Positions 1-9,723 of a stretch of DNA of 47,452 nt are shown in pieces (position 1 is the first letter of the stretch; each line of letters starts with the position of its first letter). The notes beneath the pieces were generated by a model that did not search any database, was not told the origin of the DNA, and worked only from the letters and a program-made list of their open reading frames with translations. The position numbers and the translations under genes are program-made. The DNA is from Leptolyngbyaceae cyanobacterium M33_DOE_097 (GTDB lineage: Bacteria; Cyanobacteriota; Cyanobacteriia; Leptolyngbyales; Leptolyngbyaceae): NCBI GenBank assembly GCA_015296075.1, contig DVDV01000430.1:1-47452 (forward strand), written 5' to 3'.

Positions 1-249
1 AAACATTTGTACTGAAGTCAGAGCCTCTAAAGGCTTGTGCGCTCAATTTTATGAACGGCAGAATGGGTATTCCAGCCATTGATAGCTGTTCAAAATGAAT
101 ATTTTTGTGAGAATTATTCTCATACTGAGAATTGCTGCAATCGACCAAACGAAGCCAGCTAACGACCCCGTTCGACTTCTTGAACCCAACCAATAATCTC
201 CATACGGTCGGTGTGCAACGGGATTGTTGTATGGCATTGTTAATGCTCA
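1..249. other. Window edge, no gene recognised
   Basis: This stretch holds only short overlapping open frames without a ribosome-binding site or a recognisable protein family. It is AT-rich and contains no HIP1 octamer. I see no RNA gene or repeat that can be supported. Confidence 0.4.
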
Positions 250-657
250 TCAGGTGCTTGCTTCTGTTGCACGCCAGAGCTTATCTAATACTTGATCCAG
301 CACCTCAAGAGCATTTTCCTCACTACAAACATGTTTCTCAGTAGCGCACTGTAAATCTGACCAGTATGCAATCTCAAACCCCGGTGCTTCATCTTTAATT
401 GATCGTAGTACATCAACACAAACAAAAGGGTCTTTCTCCTTTAATCCGTGGTATGGAGTTGTTGAAATACACAAAGTAAACATTGATTGACCGGCTCGAA
501 ATTTCTTTGCTCTCTCACTGGCGGCTATCTTTTTGACTAAATGACGTAGCGGGGCTAAGGACTGCCAGTGTTTTCCAAAGAAAAATTCATCCTCATAATA
601 AAACTTCACTATGTCATTCCATGTTTCTTGATTTACAGCAGCAGTGCGATTAGACAT
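250..657 (-). CDS. Hypothetical protein, 135 aa
   Basis: I do not recognise this family. The product is soluble, with no signal peptide or membrane segment. The N-terminal half is aromatic-rich (FYYEDEFFFGKHW around residues 19-31), and a CISTTPYHGLKEKD stretch lies in the middle. The C-terminal part looks helical and acidic. A GGGAAG ribosome-binding site lies just upstream of the ATG, which supports a real gene. The gene is AT-rich and has no GCGATCGC site, unlike most neighbours, which would fit recent acquisition but is weak evidence on its own. The next gene, ridA, lies 300 bases away, so they are probably separate transcription units. Confidence 0.6.
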   Translation of the reverse strand: MSNRTAAVNQETWNDIVKFYYEDEFFFGKHWQSLAPLRHLVKKIAASERAKKFRAGQSMFTLCISTTPYHGLKEKDPFVCVDVLRSIKDEAPGFEIAYWSDLQCATEKHVCSEENALEVLDQVLDKLWRATEAST

Positions 658-958
658 GATGCTTCCCGTTTTACATCCCTTATGCTTTCTTAAGAGCTAT
701 GCATAAGCCATATAACTATTCATAGATTGAAAGTTTCTGCTTAAGATCCTATAGAGGGCGGATAGGCAGAGTAATTCGGTATAACACTTAAAATCTAATC
801 TTATGTAGATTATTTCTACATACAGTGATGTTCAAGCTGGTTCGCTTGAAGCTTGTTGCAGTATTTCAGATTGATTTGAGAGTGGCATGAAAACTTTCGC
901 TTGAAGGCTAGACAAAGTTAGCGTGTCACTCTCTTGATGGTTGGGCGATCGCAGTGGG
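658..958. other. Intergenic spacer
   Basis: About 300 AT-rich bases between the upstream end of the hypothetical gene and the 3' end of ridA. It presumably carries the promoter of the hypothetical gene. I see no gene, tRNA or strong terminator in it. Confidence 0.4.
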
Positions 959-1348
959 TTAAATTACAGCGATGCACTCAATCTCAACTAAGACATCTTT
1001 GGGTAAGCGCGAAACTTCAACGCAAGCGCGTGCGGGTGCGGTTTCTTCGTTGAAATAGTTGGCGTAAACAGCATTCATGGCAGCGAAGTCGTTCATATCG
1101 GCTAGGAACACGCTGGTTTTAACGACATCGGCAAAAGTGGCATTGGCAGCTGCTAAAACGGCTTTTAGGTTTTGCATCACTTGCTCAGTTTGACGAGCCA
1201 CATCCCCTTCGCCAACGATTTCACCGATCGCGGGGTCAATCGCAATTTGCCCTGCCAAAAAGATCATTTGCCCGGTTGCGGCGATCGCCTGATTATAAGG
1301 ACCGACTGGAGTTGGAGCAGAACTTGTACGAATAACCGTGTGTGCCAT
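959..1348 (-). CDS. ridA: RidA family enamine/imine deaminase
   Basis: RidA (YjgF/YER057c/UK114) proteins hydrolyse reactive 2-aminoacrylate and related enamines released by PLP enzymes, protecting other PLP enzymes. The 129-aa length is typical of the family. The N-terminal PVGPYNQAI segment, the central LAGQIAIDP segment and the substrate-binding arginine in PARACVEV (residues 104-111), followed by VEIECIAV at the C-terminus, are all present. It is cytosolic and expected to be a trimer. It lies 90 bases downstream of a Nudix hydrolase on the same strand, so the two may be co-transcribed as a metabolite-repair pair; that is an inference from spacing only. Confidence 0.95.
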   Translation of the reverse strand: MAHTVIRTSSAPTPVGPYNQAIAATGQMIFLAGQIAIDPAIGEIVGEGDVARQTEQVMQNLKAVLAAANATFADVVKTSVFLADMNDFAAMNAVYANYFNEETAPARACVEVSRLPKDVLVEIECIAVI

Positions 1349-1438
1349 AGAAGCCGCAATTTAGAAGTGACAGCGTATAGCGTACAAGTTCAGGGGCTTC
1401 AGGGCAAGAGACAATTGAGCCAGCGCAAAACTTGTGTA

Positions 1439-1870
1439 TCAGCCTAAGCGGGGGCGAATTTGGTAGTTGCGATAGAGTTGGTAGTCTTTGAGAATGCGGT
1501 CATGGTCGAAACACAGGTTTGTAGGCAACTCTGATAAATCAAAAATTTGTAAGTTCTTCGCATCATCCCCAGCGATCGCCTCACCACGGGCCGTTGCAAG
1601 AAACACAATGCTGATCGTGTGTTGGCGACTGTCGCGGTAGGGGTCAGAGTAAACATGAAACTGCTCAATCAATTCAACATCTAACCCAATTTCTTCCTTT
1701 GCCTCGCGGATGGCGGCTGTCTCGACCGACTCTCCATAATCAACAAAGCCACCTGGCAGTGCCCAACCTAAAGGCGGGTTGAGGCGCTCAATTAAAATAA
1801 TGGGCCGATTGGGGCGATCGCTCAGCTCTATCACGAGATCAACAGTTGGGGCAGGGTTGCGATAGGTCAC
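1439..1870 (-). CDS. Nudix hydrolase
   Basis: This 143-aa protein carries a complete Nudix box matching GX5EX7REUXEEXGU: GFVDYGE at about residues 42-48, then REAKEEIGL at about residues 56-64. The family hydrolyses nucleoside diphosphates linked to another moiety, using Mg2+ or Mn2+ bound by the glutamates of the box. The substrate cannot be read from the sequence; a small ADP-ribose or oxidised-nucleotide pyrophosphatase is likely from size. The ATG is the first in frame and the box sits at the usual distance from it. It lies upstream of ridA on the same strand, suggesting a housecleaning unit. Confidence 0.92.
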   Translation of the reverse strand: MTYRNPAPTVDLVIELSDRPNRPIILIERLNPPLGWALPGGFVDYGESVETAAIREAKEEIGLDVELIEQFHVYSDPYRDSRQHTISIVFLATARGEAIAGDDAKNLQIFDLSELPTNLCFDHDRILKDYQLYRNYQIRPRLG

Positions 1871-2140
1871 AGCTTCTCCAGGGGGTACAACAGAGATGAA
1901 AAAGAATCAATTGTCACCTCATCCATTTAAGGCATCGGCTCGTATTTAAAGTACCAGCACTGCAATGGTTCGTAACCTGAGATCAGAGAGAGCAAGGCAC
2001 TGCTCTGGAATTGTAAAGGTGTGAAAGAGGATTGCCGCGATCGCCCTTAAGTTCACCTGCATGATTGGCATCTGCCTTATCATGAAGAAAGGTAAAGACG
2101 ATTCTTCATTTAGCGATTTTAGCCACTGTGAGGCATAACT

Positions 2141-2800
2141 ATGTTTTTATTTGGACTTGGCAAAAAAGCTGCCATGCCTTCTCCACAAGAGGCGTTGCCT
2201 GGGCGCACTGAAACCATGCCCGTGACTGAAAAGCACTTTGTGAATGGTAATTCGCTGAAGCCTCCATTCCCCGCAGGGATGGAAACAGCGATGTTTGGGC
2301 TGGGTTGTTTTTGGGGGGCTGAGCGCAAGTTTTGGCAGCAAGCGGGTGTTTACTCAACGGCCGTTGGTTATGCGGCGGGCTACACCCCGAACCCGACCTA
2401 TCAAGAAGTGTGTTCTGGCATGACCGGGCACAATGAGGTGGTGTTTGTTGTGTATGACCCTCAGGTGATCAGCTACGAAAAACTGCTGAAAGTCTTTTGG
2501 GAAAGCCATGACCCAACTCAAGGTATGCGCCAGGGTAACGACGTGGGGACTCAATATCGTTCGGGGATTTACGTTTATTCTGATGCGCAGCGGCAAGCTG
2601 CAGAAGCTTCTCTGGCTGCCTATCAAAACGCTCTGGGTGAGGCGGGTTACAACAAAATCACAACCGAAATTTTGGATGCGCCACCCTTCTACTATGCTGA
2701 AACCTATCACCAACAATACCTGGCGAAAAATCCCAATGGGTACTGTGGCTTAGGTGGCACCAAGGTGTGCTATCCAGAGACAGCGGATGCTCAAGCATAA
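2141..2800 (+). CDS. msrA: Peptide-methionine (S)-S-oxide reductase MsrA
   Basis: MsrA reduces the S-epimer of methionine sulfoxide in proteins and free methionine, with electrons from thioredoxin. The catalytic motif GCFWGAE places the nucleophilic cysteine at residue 56. Two C-terminal cysteines at 202 and 210 (CGLGGTKVC) are likely resolving residues. [22 protein letters not shown] and the [15 protein letters not shown] region are family hallmarks. The 219-aa length includes a ~45-residue N-terminal extension, common in cyanobacterial MsrA, without a clear signal peptide. It stands alone on the plus strand; the upstream 270 bases should contain its promoter. Confidence 0.97.
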   Translation: MFLFGLGKKAAMPSPQEALPGRTETMPVTEKHFVNGNSLKPPFPAGMETAMFGLGCFWGAERKFWQQAGVYSTAVGYAAGYTPNPTYQEVCSGMTGHNEVVFVVYDPQVISYEKLLKVFWESHDPTQGMRQGNDVGTQYRSGIYVYSDAQRQAAEASLAAYQNALGEAGYNKITTEILDAPPFYYAETYHQQYLAKNPNGYCGLGGTKVCYPETADAQA

Positions 2801-3067
2801 GGGTTTTCTTTCTCTTGAGGGAAACTCACTACCTAAGCTCAGCTTTGTCCAATTTAAGCAGTGTCTAACAAAGTCGGCTGAATTGTGCGAGGTTGAGCTT
2901 AGACGGATCAATTTAGGCATTATTACTTTACTCGCGATCGCAACCAAAAGGTATTCTCCCTGCTTTCCGGTTCTGCTGCATAAGAGAAACTGAAAGAAAT
3001 CGCTTGAGTATGAGATTGTTATTTTTTGAATTGCGATTAATAGTATTGAGAACGACTAAAAATTGTC
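2801..3067. other. Intergenic spacer between convergent genes
   Basis: About 270 bases between the end of msrA and the terminator of the response regulator gene. Short open frames run through it but none has family similarity or a ribosome-binding site. It contains one GCGATCGC-like site near 2935. No clear msrA terminator was found. Confidence 0.4.
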
Positions 3068-3097
3068 AAAAAAAGAGATGCGAATTTCACATCTCTT
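3068..3097 (-). terminator. Rho-independent terminator of the response regulator gene
   Basis: Read on the minus strand, an 8-bp stem (AAGAGATG pairing with CATCTCTT) with a 9-base loop is followed by a run of seven T residues. It lies 37 bases after the stop codon of the minus-strand response regulator gene. Confidence 0.88.
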
Positions 3098-3133
3098 CTA
3101 TCTGCTTAACGACTAGTGACGAGATCGGGACTG

Positions 3134-3898
3134 CTACGAAACTAATCCTGAGCGGAGAGCGCGAACAGCCGCTTCTGTGCGGTCATTTGCGCACAACTTA
3201 CTCAAAATGTTGCGAACGTGGGTTTTGACGGTGCCAACTGTGATGTAGAGTCGCTCTGCGATCGCTTCGTTTGTACACCCAGAAACAATCAGCTCAAGCA
3301 CTTCTAACTCGCGTTCAGTGAGGGGATAGGTTTCCAACACCTTCTCCATCTCGGCATCAACTGCGCTGATTTGAATGGTGCGATTTCCATCTTCAGAACC
3401 ATCCGGAATGCCCTGTCGCATTTGACGCAACACAATGTTCGCCACTGCCGGATCGATCCATGAACTGCCTGTGTGAGTCGCTTCAATCGCTTCTGAAAGC
3501 CGCTTCATATCGATGTCTTTCATGCAATAAGAGTCAGCCCCGGCAGCAAAAGCCGCTAAGACAGACTCTTCACTACCCTGCATGGTCAGCATGACAATTT
3601 TTGTGTGGTTATTTCCCTGCTCTGCCTGAAACTTCCGAAACTGACGCGTCAGTTCGATTCCATCAATTCCGGGCAAACCAATATCGACTAAAGCGACATC
3701 AACCTGAGTTGACTCTAATAGTTTAAGACCATGCACACCATTGGCTGCCTCACCAACAACACTAATTCCCTCTTGGTTTTGCAACGTTGTTCGAAGCCCA
3801 ATCCGCACAACATCATGGTCTTCAATCAAAATCACACGGATGTCATTCATCCCAGTCTCCATACTTCCTGCCATTTTGCTTGAATCGATTGTTTTCAT
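3134..3898 (-). CDS. NarL/FixJ (LuxR-type) response regulator
   Basis: A receiver domain (about residues 18-140) is followed by a LuxR-type helix-turn-helix (about 190-254). The phosphoacceptor aspartate lies in VALVDIGLPG (residue 72 from the start chosen here). The HTH shows LTERELEVLELIVSG and EAIAERLYITVGTVKTHVRNIL. It should bind DNA when phosphorylated, partner kinase unknown. The start at 3898 (MKTIDSSKM) has AGGTGAG seven bases upstream; a start four codons earlier, or at MNDIRVIL (3850, with GGAG upstream), is also possible. It is divergent from the kinase gene starting at 4244, so a shared regulatory region and pairing with that kinase are plausible but not shown. Confidence 0.93.
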   Translation of the reverse strand: MKTIDSSKMAGSMETGMNDIRVILIEDHDVVRIGLRTTLQNQEGISVVGEAANGVHGLKLLESTQVDVALVDIGLPGIDGIELTRQFRKFQAEQGNNHTKIVMLTMQGSEESVLAAFAAGADSYCMKDIDMKRLSEAIEATHTGSSWIDPAVANIVLRQMRQGIPDGSEDGNRTIQISAVDAEMEKVLETYPLTERELEVLELIVSGCTNEAIAERLYITVGTVKTHVRNILSKLCANDRTEAAVRALRSGLVS

Positions 3899-4243
3899 CA
3901 CTAGTCTCACCTAACTGAGTTGTCTAAAATGCGCTTGGGCTACAAGAGGGTTGAAATAGCAATAAAATGAGGCTCTTTTCGAAATTACTGGAGATGCCAA
4001 AACGATTTTTTGCTTAGCTATATTGGACGCGATCGCCTCTATAAAAAGAACCATTCAACTGACAGATTTTCAGTGACTGATGATTATTCCCTTAGGTAGA
4101 GATACGGAACGGTTGGATCTACCCTAGGATTTTTACAGATATAATACTTTCTTTATAATTCTCAAACTGCTCCCAAATTTCCTGGCCTGGTTTAATTTCA
4201 GAATTTGCCTTGCAGCCTTCTCCCCTAATTGCTGCCCACCTCT
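3899..4243. promoter_or_regulatory. Divergent promoter region of the two-component cluster
   Basis: About 345 AT-rich bases separate the outward-facing starts of the response regulator (minus) and the first sensor kinase (plus). Both promoters must lie here. I cannot assign -10/-35 boxes with confidence. One HIP1-like GCGATCGC site lies near 4030. Confidence 0.45.
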
Positions 4244-5827
4244 ATGTATCAGCTTAATCCTTTCGACCACGGTTTTTCATCTAATTCTGAATGCCAAGAC
4301 CGGATAGCTCTGGCGATCAGTGCAGCAGAGATTGGCATTTGGGACTGGGATATTCAGGCTAACACCGTTTATTGGAACGTTTTTCACGAGAAGTTTTGGG
4401 GGTATGAACCAAGCTCAGCCTTACGAACTTATGAAGAGTGGGCCAGCCGCGTCCATCCCGAAGATTTAGCAGTGATTGAGTCTCTAATTCAACAAAATTT
4501 AACCAGTACAACTGAACAATTTAAGGTCGAATACCGGGTTTTGCAAGCTGATAGCAGTGTGTGCTGGGTTAAAGCGAATGGTCGTATCTACCGCGCAGCC
4601 AGTGGTGAAGCCAGACGCATGATTGGCACTTTGCTGGACATTACAGACCAGAAGCAAGCCGAGGCCGCCCTCAGAAAGAGTGAAAAGCTAGCCCAATGGC
4701 GCTTAGCAGAGATCGAGTCCATTTACGCTACGGCTCCGGTGGGGCTTTGCTTTCTCGATCGCGAGTTTCACTATCTCCGGATTAATCAGCACCTTGCTGA
4801 GATCAATGGCCTCTCAATTGAGGATCACATCGGTCGCACTGTAAAGGAGGTTTTGCCAGGTTTAGGTGAAGCTCAAGAAGCTTATTTTCAGCAAGTCCTG
4901 GCCAGTGGCGAACCGCTGTTAGATGTTGAAGTGCGAGGCACAACTCCAGCTCAGCCCGGAGTTCAACGCGTCTGGTTGGTCAGCTACTACCCGCTGAAAC
5001 AAACCAACGGGCAACCGATTGGCATCAACATCGTGGCGCAAGAAATTACTGATCGCAAACGGGCTGAGCAAGCCCTCGAAACCCAAAATTTAGAACTGTC
5101 TCGCCTCAATAAGACATTAACAAGTCTGGCAACGCGCTTAAAACAACAGAACCAGGAACTTGATCAATTCACATCGGTCGTTTCGCATGACTTAAAAGCC
5201 CCACTGAGAGGCGTTGCAAATCTGTCTGAGTGGCTCGAAGAAGACTTAGAAGGGCAACTTTCACCCGACAACTACATGCAATTGCGGTTGCTGCGGCAAC
5301 GGGTCAGCCAGATGCAAGCTTTGATTGAGGGGTTATTGCAATATTCGCGCCTCGGCCGCACTCAAGAAGCACTCAAGACAGTCGGTGTGAGAGAGTTACT
5401 CAACGAAGTCATCGATCTGCTCGCACCCCCTCCAACCTTTGTGTTTGATATTTCTCCTGACTTGCCCACCCTACAGGCGAGACGGTTGTTGCTGGCTCAG
5501 GTGTTTACCAACTTGATTGGCAACGCTATTAAGCATCACCCGCGACCGGATGGGCGTATCCAAATTTCGGTGATTGAACATCAGGACTCCTACGAATTTT
5601 TGGTTGCCGATGATGGAGAAGGGATTCCCCAGCAGTACCACGATCGCATCTTCACCATGTTCCAAACGCTCGACAACAAGCAAACCACCACCAACACCGG
5701 AATTGGCTTGGCGATCGTAAAGAAGATTGTGGAATCAGAAGGTGGATCTGTTGCACTTGAGTCAGCTCCCCAGCAAGGCGCAACCTTTCGCTTTACCTGG
5801 CTCAAACAGCCTTTCGTTGATGAGTAA
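4244..5827 (+). CDS. PAS-PAS sensor histidine kinase
   Basis: A soluble sensor kinase of 527 aa. A PAS_3-like domain (about residues 20-135, with GIWDWDIQANTVYWN and the closing IGTLLDITDQK) is followed by a second PAS (about 150-275), a coiled coil (275-310), a HisKA dimerisation domain with SHDLKAPLR and phospho-histidine near 315, and an HATPase_c domain with N box (NLIGNAIKHH), DDGEGI and NTGIGLAIVKK. The HisKA type resembles that of Cph1/bacteriophytochrome kinases. The ATG at 4244 is preferred over an in-frame TTG five codons earlier; no ribosome-binding site is clear. Only 18 bases separate it from the next kinase, with which it shares its whole catalytic half, suggesting an operon and a local duplication. 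Confidence 0.93.
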   Translation: MYQLNPFDHGFSSNSECQDRIALAISAAEIGIWDWDIQANTVYWNVFHEKFWGYEPSSALRTYEEWASRVHPEDLAVIESLIQQNLTSTTEQFKVEYRVLQADSSVCWVKANGRIYRAASGEARRMIGTLLDITDQKQAEAALRKSEKLAQWRLAEIESIYATAPVGLCFLDREFHYLRINQHLAEINGLSIEDHIGRTVKEVLPGLGEAQEAYFQQVLASGEPLLDVEVRGTTPAQPGVQRVWLVSYYPLKQTNGQPIGINIVAQEITDRKRAEQALETQNLELSRLNKTLTSLATRLKQQNQELDQFTSVVSHDLKAPLRGVANLSEWLEEDLEGQLSPDNYMQLRLLRQRVSQMQALIEGLLQYSRLGRTQEALKTVGVRELLNEVIDLLAPPPTFVFDISPDLPTLQARRLLLAQVFTNLIGNAIKHHPRPDGRIQISVIEHQDSYEFLVADDGEGIPQQYHDRIFTMFQTLDNKQTTTNTGIGLAIVKKIVESEGGSVALESAPQQGATFRFTWLKQPFVDE

Positions 5828-5845
5828 CGCTACGTAACTATTGGA

Positions 5846-7639
5846 ATGCCTTCACAACCCTCGCTTCGACCACTGCAAAATTTTTGGCATCAATTATCGC
5901 TCCACCGCCGGGGGGCGATCGCAGCGAGCATTCCAACTCTTTGCTTACTCCTGTCATTGGCGGCTTTTACCTGGCTTGATTACAAAATTAAAGCCTCTCA
6001 AGATTACATCAACTATAAGGAAGCTATTCTCAGTGAAAGTGATGAGTTGCTGGTTGGGTTACTCAATGCTGAGACGGGTATGCGGGGCTATCGTCTGACT
6101 GGGCGAAAAGATTTTCTTGAGCCATACACAATGGCAGTCGGGCAAGTTCCCAAGGCGCTTGAGCGGCTCAAGACCTTAACTCAGGATAACCCTCAGAAAG
6201 AAGCAGAAATCGCAGCCTTGAGTTCTCTAGTTCAGCAACGGCTCAAGTTTCTAGAGGTACGGTTATTAGTGCCGATTACCCAATCCCCTGATGCCGCTCA
6301 ATATGAGGAAAGCAAAGTCGCGATGGATCAGGTGCGAAGGGCGATCGCTAAATTTGAAGCAGATGAACAAAAAGACCTGGAAGCGAACAGAATTGGCTTA
6401 CAAAGACAGCAAGCCCTCACTACGCGTGTGTTGTGGATCAGCGCCGGAGTTAGTGCGATTGGTTCCTTATTTGCAATCTACCTGTTCTCTCAACTCGAAA
6501 AAGAACTCAAACTACGAGAACAGCGATTGAGCGAAAGCAAGACGCTGATTCAGTCCATCACAACGAATGTAGTCGATGGCATTCTGACGCTCAATGCTGC
6601 AGGTAATATTGAGACGTTTAACCCAGCCGGACTCAAAATGTTTGGGTATGAAGGTGAAGATTTATATGACCAACCCATTTCATTGCTGTTGACAAATCCT
6701 ACGCTGAGCAGAGGTGACAATCATTACTGGCAAGACCCGACGACCTACACGGGTGCCCGCTTACAAGCGACTGGTTTTCATAAAGATGGAAAACCCTTTC
6801 CGATCGAAGTGACGGTCAGCGATATACCGCTCGAAGATCGGTTAATCGTCATCATTCGCGATATGACTGAGCAGCAACAGGCGAAAGCAGACCTGCGCGA
6901 TCGCGCTCAAGAGTTAGCGATTCTCAACAGCAAACTCAAAACCACCAACACGATTCTGGCGGCGCGCAATCAGGAGTTAAACCAATTTGCCTACATTGCT
7001 TCCCATGACTTAAAGGCTCCACTACGGGCGATCGCCAACTTGTCTGAGTGGCTTGAAGAAGACTTGGCTGACCAGCTCCCGGCTGAGAACAAGCAGCAGA
7101 TGGACTTACTGCGGGGGCGAGTGCATCGCATGGAAGCGTTAATCAATGGCCTGTTAGCCTATTCACGAGCGGGGCGAGATGAAGTCGCGATCGAATCGGT
7201 CAATGTGGCGGACTTGCTCGAAGAAATTATTGACTTACTAGCCCCCCCTGACACCTTTAAAATCGCGATCGCCCCCAACATGCCGACCTTCTGCGCACGA
7301 CGCTTACTGCTTCGACAAGTTTTCTCTAACTTGATTGACAACGCAATTAAGCATCACCCTACTCAAAATGGGCATATTCAAATTTCAGTCATCGAACAAC
7401 AACAGGCTTATGAGTTTAGTGTGGCCGATGATGGCATTGGAATTGAGCCGCAGTATCACAACAAAATATTTACTATCTTTCAAACGTTAGAAGCCAGAGA
7501 CAAGAAAGAAAGCACAGGAGTTGGACTATCAATCGTTAAAAAAATCGTTGAAGCTGAAGGGGGCACAATTCGGGTTGAATCTCAAGCTCACCAAGGCGCA
7601 ACTTTTTATTTTACCTGGCTAAAATCTTCCCTACGATAG
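5846..7639 (+). CDS. CHASE3-PAS membrane sensor histidine kinase
   Basis: 597 aa. A transmembrane helix at about residues 24-46, an extracytoplasmic CHASE3 domain (with NAETGMRGYRLTG at 74-86), a second helix near 192-214, a PAS domain (about 230-345), a coiled coil, then HisKA with phospho-histidine at about 387 in IASHDLKAPLR, and HATPase_c (NLIDNAIKHH, DDGIGIEPQ, STGVGLSIVKK). CHASE3 domains sense signals outside the cytoplasm, ligand generally unknown. The catalytic half is closely similar to that of the preceding kinase (both have ANLSEWLEEDL), whereas the sensor halves are unrelated. This looks like duplication followed by sensor swap. Confidence 0.94.
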   Translation: MPSQPSLRPLQNFWHQLSLHRRGAIAASIPTLCLLLSLAAFTWLDYKIKASQDYINYKEAILSESDELLVGLLNAETGMRGYRLTGRKDFLEPYTMAVGQVPKALERLKTLTQDNPQKEAEIAALSSLVQQRLKFLEVRLLVPITQSPDAAQYEESKVAMDQVRRAIAKFEADEQKDLEANRIGLQRQQALTTRVLWISAGVSAIGSLFAIYLFSQLEKELKLREQRLSESKTLIQSITTNVVDGILTLNAAGNIETFNPAGLKMFGYEGEDLYDQPISLLLTNPTLSRGDNHYWQDPTTYTGARLQATGFHKDGKPFPIEVTVSDIPLEDRLIVIIRDMTEQQQAKADLRDRAQELAILNSKLKTTNTILAARNQELNQFAYIASHDLKAPLRAIANLSEWLEEDLADQLPAENKQQMDLLRGRVHRMEALINGLLAYSRAGRDEVAIESVNVADLLEEIIDLLAPPDTFKIAIAPNMPTFCARRLLLRQVFSNLIDNAIKHHPTQNGHIQISVIEQQQAYEFSVADDGIGIEPQYHNKIFTIFQTLEARDKKESTGVGLSIVKKIVEAEGGTIRVESQAHQGATFYFTWLKSSLR

Positions 7640-7806
7640 AGGACTATGATCAAAAGCTCAATCTTTCAGCAGAACTCTCTAAAGTTAAATTGTATTAACT
7701 TTAACAAAGTAGGCATTTTTTCCTAGCAATTTATTGTCTTTTAGAAGGTTAACTTAGAATATCGACTCGTATCATGTCATTGTTATTGGGAGTGTTAAGT
7801 AGGTAG

Positions 7807-8238
7807 ATGGAGGATAAAGTGATTCACATCTTGTTAGTCGAGGATGATGAAGTAGATGTGATGAATGTAAAACGAGCATTTAAAAAAGGCAACATTACCA
7901 ACCCCTTATATGTCGCAAATAATGGTGTCGAAGCGTTTGTTAAACTACGCGGAGATGAGACTTCCAGTCCAGAGATCCCATCTGTAAGACGCTTAATCTT
8001 ACTTGATCTAAATATGCCTCGGATGGGAGGAATTGAATTTTTACAAGAGCTACGAGCTGACTCAGCTTTACGGCATATTCCAGTTATTGTTTTAACTACT
8101 TCGAATGCCGATCAAGATCGGGTTCAAGCGTATGACTTAAATGTGGCTGGGTATTTACTAAAACCTGTTACTTTTAGTGCGTTTGTTGAAGTGGTCATTA
8201 CACTGAACAAGTATTGGACTCTTTGCGAAATACCTTGA
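7807..8238 (+). CDS. Single-domain response regulator (CheY/Rcp1-like)
   Basis: A stand-alone receiver of 143 aa. Acidic pocket VEDDEVD at residues 11-17, phosphoacceptor D67 in LLDLNMPRMGG, threonines in VLTTSN and the conserved lysine in YLLKPV (about 119). The DEXD-type acidic start and the insertion before LLDLNMP are typical of Rcp1-like receivers that serve phytochrome-type kinases. It follows the two SHDLKAPLR kinases by 167 bases and is their most likely phosphate acceptor; this is inference from order and family. Confidence 0.94.
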   Translation: MEDKVIHILLVEDDEVDVMNVKRAFKKGNITNPLYVANNGVEAFVKLRGDETSSPEIPSVRRLILLDLNMPRMGGIEFLQELRADSALRHIPVIVLTTSNADQDRVQAYDLNVAGYLLKPVTFSAFVEVVITLNKYWTLCEIP

Positions 8239-8451
8239 TTTTTTATTTTTCGTGTGATCGCAATTCTGTTTATCAGCTAAATGGCTTAGAAGTGTTGATC
8301 TAAAAATCTGGATAATAGGCTTTTGAAAAGTGGAAAATCGCTCTTAATAGGGTTGAAGATTTTTAACTTTCCCTCTTACTTTAAATTAAGTGATTCTTTC
8401 GATAATTTGCTAACTAAGCCTTGTTTTTCAAAAAGTTAAAATTTTAGTGAA

Positions 8452-9690
8452 ATGGGTGAGCAACTCACGATACTAATTGTTGATGATGACGAAGTGGATC
8501 GAATGGCTGTGCAGCGATCGCTTCGCAAGGCAGGTGTAAAGGCAAATTTTACTGAAGTGTCTAACTGTGCGCAGGCTGTTGAGCGGTTAGAAGTCTTTCA
8601 ATTTGATGCTATTTTTTTAGACTATCGCTTACCTGATGGTAATGGATTTAACCTGGTTCAAAAAATTCGGGCGATCGGTACCCGTGTACCACTCATTGTT
8701 CTAACAGGGCAAGGAGACGAGCAAACGGCAGTTGACCTGATGAAAGCGGGTGTGTCCGATTATCTATCTAAGTCGCGAATCTCGCCCGAAGTGCTTGAAC
8801 GCATTTTACGTAATGCTCTGCGGTTGCATCGGGCTGAATTAGATGCCGAGACAGCCAATCAGCGACTGCAAGACAGCTATCGAGAGCTGATTCAAAAAAA
8901 CCGAGAACTTGAGCAACAACGCCTTCAAATTCAGCGGCAAAACCTGCAACTCATGGAAGTGGCTCGGCTCAAGTCGGAGTTTCTTGCAACCATGTCTCAC
9001 GAATTGCGCACACCGCTCAATGCGATTATCGGGTTTTCACAGATGTTGCTGCGACCCCAAAAAGGGGAGTTATCTACCAAGCAAACTCAAATGGTGCAGC
9101 ACATTTTTAATAACGGCAAACACCTGCTCGATATGTTGAATGAGATTCTTGACTTTTCGCGATTAGAAGCCGGACGGTTGGAGTTAAGACCCGAAATTTT
9201 TGAGCTACCCAATCTGATCTATTCCACGCTTGAGGAGTTGCAATCTCTAGCCGAAGAGAAACAACTTCAACTTTCGACGCAGATTCAACTGACCTATACC
9301 AAGGTATTCAATGATCCGGCGAATCTTCGCCGAATTTTGACTAACCTGGTGTCAAACGCGATCAAGTTTACCGAGCGGGGGCATATTTGGGTTGAGGTTA
9401 TAGAAAAAGACCCCGATCAAATTGTGATTGCTGTGCGTGACACCGGAATTGGCATTGGTCAGGCTGAAATGGCTCATATATTTGAGGCTTTTCGTCAGTC
9501 AGACCAGGGCAACGATCGCCGCTTTGGTGGCACTGGTCTGGGGCTAGCAATCACAGATTCACTGGTTCAGAAAATGAATGGCAAAATTACAATTGAGAGT
9601 CAAGTCGGTCAAGGCTCTACTTTTCGAGTTGAGATACCGCGATCGATACAGGTTCCAACTATCGTTTCAAAAGATACTTTAATAAGGTAA
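8452..9690 (+). CDS. Receiver-histidine kinase hybrid
   Basis: 412 aa. An N-terminal receiver (about 5-122; D57 in AIFLDYRLPDG) is joined by a long coiled coil (about 125-172) to HisKA (ATMSHELRTPLNAIIGFS, phospho-histidine near 183) and HATPase_c (NLVSNAIKFTE, DTGIGIGQAE, GGTGLGLAIT). There is no membrane segment or other sensor domain, so the receiver itself is likely the input: a kinase controlled by phosphorylation from another kinase. It probably forms a phosphorelay with the neighbouring genes. The spacing to the next gene is only 33 bases. Confidence 0.94.
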   Translation: MGEQLTILIVDDDEVDRMAVQRSLRKAGVKANFTEVSNCAQAVERLEVFQFDAIFLDYRLPDGNGFNLVQKIRAIGTRVPLIVLTGQGDEQTAVDLMKAGVSDYLSKSRISPEVLERILRNALRLHRAELDAETANQRLQDSYRELIQKNRELEQQRLQIQRQNLQLMEVARLKSEFLATMSHELRTPLNAIIGFSQMLLRPQKGELSTKQTQMVQHIFNNGKHLLDMLNEILDFSRLEAGRLELRPEIFELPNLIYSTLEELQSLAEEKQLQLSTQIQLTYTKVFNDPANLRRILTNLVSNAIKFTERGHIWVEVIEKDPDQIVIAVRDTGIGIGQAEMAHIFEAFRQSDQGNDRRFGGTGLGLAITDSLVQKMNGKITIESQVGQGSTFRVEIPRSIQVPTIVSKDTLIR

Positions 9691-9723
9691 CAAGAGCGTG
9701 TTGTTTATCGGTTTTCTCACCTA

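Noticed and set aside
49-344. Two short overlapping open frames at the left edge, one on each strand
   Set aside because: No family, no ribosome-binding site, and one overlaps the better supported gene at 250-657.
2754-2993. Plus-strand 79-codon frame after msrA
   Set aside because: It begins inside msrA in another frame and has no recognisable domain or translation signal.
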